A DNA stretch of 64,000 nucleotides, taken from assembly GCF_024227435.1 (NCBI RefSeq), contig NZ_CP100445.1, positions 1,919,369 to 1,983,368 on the forward strand, given 5' to 3'. Shown piece after piece: positions 58,718-64,000 of the stretch; position 1 is the stretch's first letter, and every line of letters begins with the position of its first letter. The DNA comes from Natrinema caseinilyticum. Lineage in GTDB: Archaea > Halobacteriota > Halobacteria > Halobacteriales > Natrialbaceae. A program made the translations under genes and the position numbers. Below the pieces are notes generated by a model. That model saw nothing but the letters and a program-made list of their open reading frames with translations, made no database searches and was not told the origin of the DNA.

Positions 58718-59002
58718 TCGGAACCGCGAACGCTGCGCGGTTCGGAAGCCGACAGCCGAGAACCGCGTCGTCCGAACGGACACCGTCCGTGAGGACGTGA
58801 GCGGCATTTTTTGGTCGAGATTTTTTGCACGAGGGTGAGTGGAGCGAACCCGAGTGGAAAAAGGTCGGACTGGCCTGTTCGACGTCGTGCCGGCGCTCGT
58901 CGAGGAGTTCGAGTAATCGGAACCGCGAACGCTGCGCGGTTCGGAGGCCGACAGCCGAGAACCGCGTCGTCCGAACGGACACCGTCCGTGAGGACGTGAG
59001 CG
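58675..59002. repeat. 129-bp direct duplication of the etfA 3' end and trailer
   Basis: Bases 58675-58803 recur at 58874-59002 with, by eye, a single difference (58746 A against G). Each copy has the last etfA codons through TAA, the hairpin GAACCGCG-7-CGCGGTTC (58721-58743 in copy 1) and CCGTCCGTGAGGACGTGAGCG. They are separated by 70 bases containing two T-runs. The second copy of the coding end has no gene in front of it. The near-identity means the duplication is recent or kept identical by recombination. Confidence 0.92.
58804..58825 (+). terminator. T-run terminators after etfBA
   Basis: GGCATTTTTTGG and GAGATTTTTTGC follow the hairpin of the first trailer copy, 90 to 105 bases past the etfA stop. 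Oligo-T tracts are the main termination signal in archaea. Confidence 0.6.
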
Positions 59003-59321
59003 ATCATTCTCGTGAACGTAGTGAACGAGAGCTCGGAAGAGAGCAGCTCTGCCGGTGGTTTTTCGTCGAGTATTTTCCCACAGCGTCCCCGCGACTACCG
59101 GGGTGAGCCGCTGCTGAAAGCGCGTCGCGGACGGTATCCGGGAGCGTCGCATTTCCTCGAGTCGGGTGACACGCCCGCTGTTCGTGTGAGAGCGTCGACG
59201 AAAGCCCGCGTCCCCCACCGATCTGTCATCCGTGGCAGACTCACCGCTCATCTTCGATCCACTCATCGCCGAACAAATGATCAGTAGAGATAAGTAAAAA
59301 CCAAATAGTTCCGACCGAAGT
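59003..59321. other. intergenic region upstream of the coiled-coil gene
   Basis: The 319 bases after the second repeat copy begin with TCTCGT-GAACGTAGTGA-ACGAGA, a short stem-loop, and end with an AT-rich stretch (GATAAGTAAAAACCAAATAG, 59287-59306) that should hold the promoter of the next gene. Frames within it are Arg/Ser-rich. No gene is supported. Confidence 0.45.
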
Positions 59322-61391
59322 ATGTACGGAATGCCAACTGGAACCGGCTGGGAACTAACGAAGCTCGTCGTGTGGGGGGGTGACCGCGACCGTCGGCATC
59401 CAATCGTGTTCGGCGGTCGGACGACGTCTTTCGACGCCCCGGGTGGGACCTCGTCGGTCCGGATCGTGGGATCCGATCGCGAAACGGGACGCGAGCGGCC
59501 GAGATCGGACGGTGTCCTGCCGGTCGCGGGCGGCCGCGACTCGCCACGGCTGATGACCGACGGCGGAACTGTTACCGATGTGGCGGACGGCCGGGCCGAC
59601 GATCTCGAGACCGAAATCGCCCGGGCCGAGCGGGCACTCGAGTCGCTCGAGGCCGACACCGGAGACCTCATCCGGGCGCTGACGACCGTTCGCGAAACCA
59701 TCTCGGCGCTCGAAGCTCGCGGTGCGACCGTCGTCACCGAGATCGACTCGGTGACCGACCGCGTCGAAGAACTCGAGGACGGACAGATCGAGCCGGCGGA
59801 ACTGGATCGACTCCGAGCGGACGTCACGACGCTCGAGACGAGTCTCGCCGAAGCTCCCACCGAGGCGGATCTCGAGTCGATCGAAGATCGCCTCTCCAAC
59901 GTGGCGATGCGAGACTACGTCGACGCCCAACTGGACGCACTCACGTCCGTGATCGAGGACGTCGATACGGCAGTCGGTGAACTCGAAGCGGCGATCGAGG
60001 AGGGTCGCGACGGGACGGCCGACGTCGACCAGGCGACCGTCGACGCCATCGAGACGACCGTAGAGGGCCTCGAGACCGACGTCGAGTCGCTGTCGAACGA
60101 GTTCGAATCGCTCCAGGCCGACCTGGTGGAGAGGGAGTCCTGGGAGGCCACGGTCGACGACGAACTGGCCGAGGTCAAGGAACGGCTGGAGCCCCGGGGC
60201 GAATCGATCGAGACGGCTACGAGCCCGTCACGGGACGACCGCGAGTCGGTTACGGAAGACGTCGAATCGCTGACGGACGGCCTCGAGTCGGTTACGAAAG
60301 ACGTCGAATCGCTGACGGACGGCCTCGAGTCGATCAGGGAGACCACGATCGACGAAGCGGATCTGGAAGCGGCGACAGCGGAGCTGGCCGACGCCGACCG
60401 CCTGCGGGAGGTAGAGGAGGCGGTCCCGATGATCGCCATGACGGTCGAGAACCTCGAGCGGGACGTGTCCGCTCGTCTCGAACGGCTCGACGAATACGAC
60501 GGCTGGGCGACGGACGAAGCCTTCGATGCCCTCGAAGATCGCGTCCAGACCCGCTTCGACGAGGTTCACACCGAACTGTCGTCGCTCGACGCGGCACTGG
60601 ACGCCGTCGAGGAAACCGTCTTCGAACTGGAACGGTCGGTCGAGTCGACGGACGAGACCGTCCGCGCGGTCCAAGCGGACCACCGTGAAGAGACGGTGGC
60701 GATCCGCGAGGACTTCGAAACGCTGCGAGAGCGGATCGGCGCGTTCGAAACACGGATCAGCGAGTTTCCCGAGGAGACAGCGGATCCCGACCAGGTGGAG
60801 GGCCTCGCGGAGTCGGTCACCGATCTTCGGAGGCGAGTCGAGACGCTCGAACGGGAAACCGTCACGTCGGAAATGGTAACGGCGATCCAGACGAACCTGG
60901 CCCAAACTCGGCGGCACGTCGACACCGTCGAAGGGACGGCCGAGCGGCTCGAGCCGACCGTCAGCGACCTTCACGGGGACGTCGATGCCAATCACCAGCA
61001 GTTGGAAGCGGTCTCGGCCACTCTCGAGTCGGTCGAGACGGCGATCGAATCGGATTCGGATCTCGAGGCCGACATCGAGGACGTCGAATCGAACGTCGAC
61101 GAGATCGAGGGACGTCTCGACGGGATCAACGGGAAAATCGAATCGGATCTCAAAACCCTCCATCTGGAGGTCTCAGACCTTCGTGAGCGGGTCGAAACGG
61201 ACGAGCGGAGCGTCCTCGAGCGGATGGTGAAAGACGACGTCTTCGGACTCGTGACGGTCGCGTTCGTGGCCATCAGTGCGATCGGCGCCTCGATGGCGTT
61301 TTTCGACGGCCAACACGTCTTCACAGCCGTGTTCGCCGCCGTCCCGATCGTGACCGTACTGGGCGCGCACCTCCTCGCCCAGCGCTCCTGA
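59322..61391 (+). CDS. long coiled-coil protein with C-terminal membrane anchor
   Basis: A 689-aa protein. Residues 1-75 are non-helical and basic to mixed (MYGMPTGTGWELTKLVVWGG...). Residues 85-620 are almost entirely acidic heptad-type coiled coil (DDLETEIARAERALESLEAD, RVEELEDGQIEPAELDRLRA, and so on), with an internal tandem repeat at 60243. Residues 640-689 hold two hydrophobic helices: VFGLVTVAFVAISAIGASMAFF and VFTAVFAAVPIVTVLGAHLLA. It resembles haloarchaeal SMC-like or chemoreceptor-like filaments but has no ATPase or signalling tip. A start at an internal ATG (59554, MTDGGTVTDVADGRAD) would drop the odd N-terminus and is possible. Confidence 0.8.
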   Translation: MYGMPTGTGWELTKLVVWGGDRDRRHPIVFGGRTTSFDAPGGTSSVRIVGSDRETGRERPRSDGVLPVAGGRDSPRLMTDGGTVTDVADGRADDLETEIARAERALESLEADTGDLIRALTTVRETISALEARGATVVTEIDSVTDRVEELEDGQIEPAELDRLRADVTTLETSLAEAPTEADLESIEDRLSNVAMRDYVDAQLDALTSVIEDVDTAVGELEAAIEEGRDGTADVDQATVDAIETTVEGLETDVESLSNEFESLQADLVERESWEATVDDELAEVKERLEPRGESIETATSPSRDDRESVTEDVESLTDGLESVTKDVESLTDGLESIRETTIDEADLEAATAELADADRLREVEEAVPMIAMTVENLERDVSARLERLDEYDGWATDEAFDALEDRVQTRFDEVHTELSSLDAALDAVEETVFELERSVESTDETVRAVQADHREETVAIREDFETLRERIGAFETRISEFPEETADPDQVEGLAESVTDLRRRVETLERETVTSEMVTAIQTNLAQTRRHVDTVEGTAERLEPTVSDLHGDVDANHQQLEAVSATLESVETAIESDSDLEADIEDVESNVDEIEGRLDGINGKIESDLKTLHLEVSDLRERVETDERSVLERMVKDDVFGLVTVAFVAISAIGASMAFFDGQHVFTAVFAAVPIVTVLGAHLLAQRS
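60243..60326 (+). repeat. 42-bp tandem repeat inside the coiled-coil gene
   Basis: The units 60243-60284 and 60285-60326 differ by one base (GGAAGAC against GAAAGAC) and code ESVTEDVESLTDGL and ESVTKDVESLTDGL. The unit is 14 codons, exactly two heptads, so the duplication keeps the coiled-coil phase. A third unit starts (GAGTCGATC) and then diverges. Confidence 0.9.
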
Positions 61392-61598
61392 CCCGGCCGG
61401 GTAGCAACCTCGGCAATCCGAACCCGGCCGAGTATCGGCGCCGGCGACGCGAACCCGGCCGCGTGTCAGCGGGATCGACGCGAGCCGGTTCATCGTCTCG
61501 AGTACGACTCGGCTACCGGACTCGAATCCACCTCCCTTCGGTCCGCCACCTCCCTTCGATCCGTTACGTACTTTTCGTCGCTCTCCTAAACGCCGCCA

Positions 61599-62441
61599 AT
61601 GGAATTGCTGGAGCGCCGACGGGCGCTGATCGAGGAGCGTCTCGTCGAGGTGGTCGAAGGGGTCGAGCCCGAGACGCTCACCGAGGAAGTTCGCCACGTC
61701 GCGCTCTCGGGAGGGAAGCGCGTTCGACCGGTGGTAACGCTACTGGCCTGCGAAACCGTCGGCGGCCGAGCCGAAGACGCAGTCGAGTTCGGCGTCGGGA
61801 TCGAACTCGTCCACACGGCATCGCTCGTCGTCGACGATATCATCGATCGCTCCGAACTCCGACGGGGGACGACCAGCGCGTGGGCCGAATTCGGCCACGG
61901 GCCGGCGATTATCACCAGCGACGGGCTGCTCGGCGAGGCGTTCGCGCTCTTTTCCGCCGATCCGGACGCCACCAGAGTCGTCGCGGACGCGATGGTCGAA
62001 CTCGGCGTCGGGGAGGCGACCGAACTCTCCGCCGAACCCGGTAACGAGGCGGAATACATGACGCTGGCGCGGCGCAAGACCGGCGCGCTGTTTCGGGCCG
62101 CGGCCGAACTCGGAGCGATCGCCGCCGATTCCGATCCCGTCACCGTCGACGCCCTGGGCGAGTACGCCGAACGGGTCGGGGTGGCGTTTCAGATCCGTGA
62201 CGACGTCCTCGACGCGATCGCCGATCCCGACGAACTCGGCAAACCGACCGGTCACGACGCCGCCCTCGAGCGCCCGTCGGTCGTCCAGGTGACCGATCTC
62301 ACGCCCGAGGAGGCCAATGCGACCGCCAGGTCGGAAGCAGACCGGGCGATCGACGCCCTCGAGCGAGTGGACGTCGTCGATCCCGAGGCGCGGAAGTACC
62401 TCCTCGAGTTGGCGGAGTTCGTCGTCAAACGCGAACGGTGA
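61599..62441 (+). CDS. polyprenyl diphosphate synthase (geranylgeranyl/farnesyl type)
   Basis: A 280-aa trans-prenyltransferase. FARM is LVVDDIIDRSELRRG near 75-89 (DDxxD), SARM is FQIRDDVLDAIADPDELGKPTGHD near 196-219, and GGKRVRPVVTLLACE near 38-52 binds the allylic and isopentenyl substrates. The residue pair before FARM (HTASLVV) has small side chains, which would allow a C20 or longer product, but chain length cannot be told reliably. In haloarchaea such enzymes supply C20/C25 chains for archaeal lipids. At 280 aa it is shorter than the usual IdsA (about 350), as it lacks the long C-terminal part. Gap 61392-61598 shows no gene. Confidence 0.9.
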   Translation: MELLERRRALIEERLVEVVEGVEPETLTEEVRHVALSGGKRVRPVVTLLACETVGGRAEDAVEFGVGIELVHTASLVVDDIIDRSELRRGTTSAWAEFGHGPAIITSDGLLGEAFALFSADPDATRVVADAMVELGVGEATELSAEPGNEAEYMTLARRKTGALFRAAAELGAIAADSDPVTVDALGEYAERVGVAFQIRDDVLDAIADPDELGKPTGHDAALERPSVVQVTDLTPEEANATARSEADRAIDALERVDVVDPEARKYLLELAEFVVKRER

Positions 62442-62457
62442 CGAACTGGCCGAGCAC

Positions 62458-63573
62458 TCAGGCCCGCTCGGCACCGCGTGTCCCGTCCTCCCGGTCGACG
62501 TCCGCAAAGCGCGATTCCGCGACGGCGAACATAAGCGTACTCACGATCCCCAGTAGCGTCCCCGCGGTCAACGCCGCCGCGAGGTAGGTGATCCCGACGT
62601 CGTCCAGGAAAAACGCGCTCACAGCGTGGAGAACGACCGCGATCGAGAGGACGTAAAAGGGCGCGTTGAGGTACCGCCACTCGAGCGAGTCGGCGATGTA
62701 CTCGTCGGTGATCTGACCGAGGCTGGTCGTGAGGCCGGCCGCGGCGAACCAGTGGATCGATCCGTAAACGAGCGCGGCGAGCATGACGGGGACACCGACG
62801 TCACCGGCGGTCGACCGTTGGACGCCCTCGAGAGTATCGAACCCGCTGACGCCGCCCAGAACGAACAACGCCGCGGCGACGACGTACGCGAGCAGGGTCG
62901 TCCGACCAGCGTACAGCGAGCGGCGACCGCGCTCGACGGCTGCGTCCAGCCGATCCCCCAATCCGAGCCCGCGCGAGATGAGGTAGAAGCCGAGCAGCGC
63001 CGACGTCGTTCCGAGGACGATTCCCGGCATGTTCAACACGGCTCCGATCAACGCGAGCGGGTAAATCAACAGGAGGATCCCGAGCGGGATGAGAACCGTT
63101 CCGCGCGTCTCTGGGTCGTCGAGCACCTGTTTGATCGTGTAGTACATCGATTCTAAGTTCTGGGCCTGCCGGACGACGACCCGCCGGACGCCGTCGATAG
63201 GGACGCGCGAGCGGATGATCGGGATGACGGATTCGTCCTGGGCGCCGTCGGTGACGACGAGCGCGGTGACGTCTTCCGCGGTCGAGAGGCTCGCGAGCAC
63301 CGTATCGACTTCGTTGCCGACCTCGCGATTCGCGCTGACGTCGCCTTCGTCGTTGCCGGTGACGACGGCAACCTCGACGCTCTCGTCGCGATCGGCGAGG
63401 TCGTCGTAGATGTGTAACCCCTGAAAGATGACGTTGAGGTCCGAATCCTCCGGGTCCGCCGTCGCGAGAGCGACGGCTGCCTCCTGGACTGGAGCGCGAC
63501 CGATGACCGGCGTCGAAAACCCGGTCTTTCGGCCGAGGTCGTCGTCGAGGTCGACACAGAGGACCAACAGCAT
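62458..63573 (-). CDS. DUF373 family membrane protein
   Basis: A 371-aa protein. Residues 1-145 are a soluble alpha/beta domain (MLLVLCVDLDDDLGRKTGFS, EVAVVTGNDEGDVSANREVGNEVDTVL, VTALVVTDGAQDESVIPIIRSRVPI, VRRVVVRQAQNLESMYYTIKQ), the DUF373 signature. Residues 150-355 form about seven hydrophobic helices (TVLIPLGILLLIYPLALIGAVL and others). The CVDLDDDLG start and the TDGAQDE strand are conserved in archaea and suggest a nucleotide- or metal-binding cytosolic head on a membrane base. The function is unknown. It converges with the prenyl synthase gene. Confidence 0.9.
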   Translation of the reverse strand: MLLVLCVDLDDDLGRKTGFSTPVIGRAPVQEAAVALATADPEDSDLNVIFQGLHIYDDLADRDESVEVAVVTGNDEGDVSANREVGNEVDTVLASLSTAEDVTALVVTDGAQDESVIPIIRSRVPIDGVRRVVVRQAQNLESMYYTIKQVLDDPETRGTVLIPLGILLLIYPLALIGAVLNMPGIVLGTTSALLGFYLISRGLGLGDRLDAAVERGRRSLYAGRTTLLAYVVAAALFVLGGVSGFDTLEGVQRSTAGDVGVPVMLAALVYGSIHWFAAAGLTTSLGQITDEYIADSLEWRYLNAPFYVLSIAVVLHAVSAFFLDDVGITYLAAALTAGTLLGIVSTLMFAVAESRFADVDREDGTRGAERA

Positions 63574-63794
63574 TGCGTCGAGGTTGCACGCCGCGGTATT
63601 TCCCTCTTCTGGGCCGGCGAAAGCACCCCCACGTCGGCCATCGCCCCCACTTCACGTCGACGACGCGGAATCAGTACCGAAATCGACGCGAACCGGGGAG
63701 ACGGCTCGCCGAGACACCACGGCCCGGGTCGACACGCCACGGTCCGGATGCGTTTCGCACCGCTTTTGAGTCTCGACCGGGTACGTTCCCTCGA

Positions 63795-64000
63795 ATGATC
63801 TCGAAGGGCTGTGAGCAGTGCGCCAAAGGCGGAAAGATGGTCCTGTTCGTCTACGGCTACTGCGACCAGCGCGACTGCTTTTACTGCCCGCTCGGCGAGA
63901 ACCGCAAGAACGTCACCGACGTCTACGCGAACGAACGGCTCGTCGAGACCGACGACGACGTCCTCACGGAAGCCCGGCGGATGGATGCCCTCGGAACGTC
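63795..64000 (+). CDS. radical SAM protein, N-terminal fragment
   Basis: The first 68 codons before the window ends: MISKGCEQCAKGGKMVLFVY, then GYCDQRDCFYCPLGENRKNVTDVYANERLVE and TEARRMDALGT. The Cys cluster CDQRDCFYC is Cx4CxxC, not the usual Cx3CxxC, followed by PLGE; an extra CEQC pair precedes it. This is the archaeal radical SAM subgroup annotated simply as radical SAM protein. The start at 63795 is the only ATG before the CEQC pair. The rest of the barrel lies beyond the right edge. Confidence 0.88.
   Translation, partial: MISKGCEQCAKGGKMVLFVYGYCDQRDCFYCPLGENRKNVTDVYANERLVETDDDVLTEARRMDALGT

Noticed and set aside
57596-59899. 767-codon reverse frame opposite etfBA and the repeat region
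   Set aside because: Arg/Ser-rich, crosses the duplicated trailer and contains repeated peptides only because of the DNA duplication.

Overview
The window is chromosomal DNA of a haloarchaeon, most likely from the Natrialba/Natrinema/Haloterrigena side of the Halobacteria. The evidence is the high GC, the strongly Asp/Glu-rich proteins, TATA boxes about 27 bases before start codons with leaderless starts, the archaeal information genes (S19e, PDCD5-like protein, class I LysRS, thermosome, Lrp, Tfx), the SAMP-activating E1 UbaA, and many small zinc-ribbon proteins found only in haloarchaea. Genes are dense on both strands. GC-rich codon use makes long antisense frames opposite nearly every gene, and these are left out. 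I saw no rRNA, tRNA, CRISPR array or replication origin. Family names with DUF numbers are from memory of haloarchaeal annotation and were not searched.

Layout. 1-12.6 kb is mostly housekeeping: PDCD5-like/S19e, ThiL, two site-2 proteases, a MobB-like/MoaE fusion, a CapA-like protein, the PyrH-LysS overlapping pair, PadR, and a PitA-type chlorite-dismutase/monooxygenase fusion. 12.6-17.4 kb holds small haloarchaeal genes, an intergenic array of hairpins and a YgfZ-like protein. 17.5-19.06 kb is an IS1341-type (tnpB-only) insertion sequence with an intact RuvC nuclease, a divergent 41-aa mini-gene and a two-hairpin right end. 19-30 kb has an orphan E1-alpha, a gamma-carbonic-anhydrase-like protein lacking one metal ligand, glnA divergent from lrp, a trypsin-like protease without a signal peptide plus a tiny partner gene, the thermosome and a TraB-like protein.

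30-41.6 kb is the accessory-looking part: a HalOD1 protein, an acyltransferase, an aldo/keto reductase, an MMPL transporter behind an HTH-DUF7521 pair, then an insertion-sequence scar and a histidine-kinase relic, then a second HTH-DUF7521 pair. 41.6-54.9 kb carries FAU-1, a PrsW-like protease, riboflavin synthase, the PAS-PAS-GAF histidine kinase that is the intact relative of the relic, an UvrD/Rep helicase overlapping a degenerate M24 peptidase, two zinc-finger mini-genes, UbaA, an SDR without the usual catalytic Tyr, and Tfx. 55-64 kb has an MBL hydrolase, a TRAM protein, etfB-etfA followed by a 129-bp direct duplication of the etfA 3' end, a 689-aa coiled-coil membrane protein, a prenyl diphosphate synthase, a DUF373 membrane protein and the start of a radical SAM gene.

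Functional themes: cofactor supply (ThiL, MoaE, riboflavin synthase, PitA/haem, UbaA for sulfur transfer), intramembrane and cytosolic proteolysis (two M50, one PrsW, one S1-like, one dead M24), nitrogen control (glnA/lrp), and electron transfer (EtfAB).
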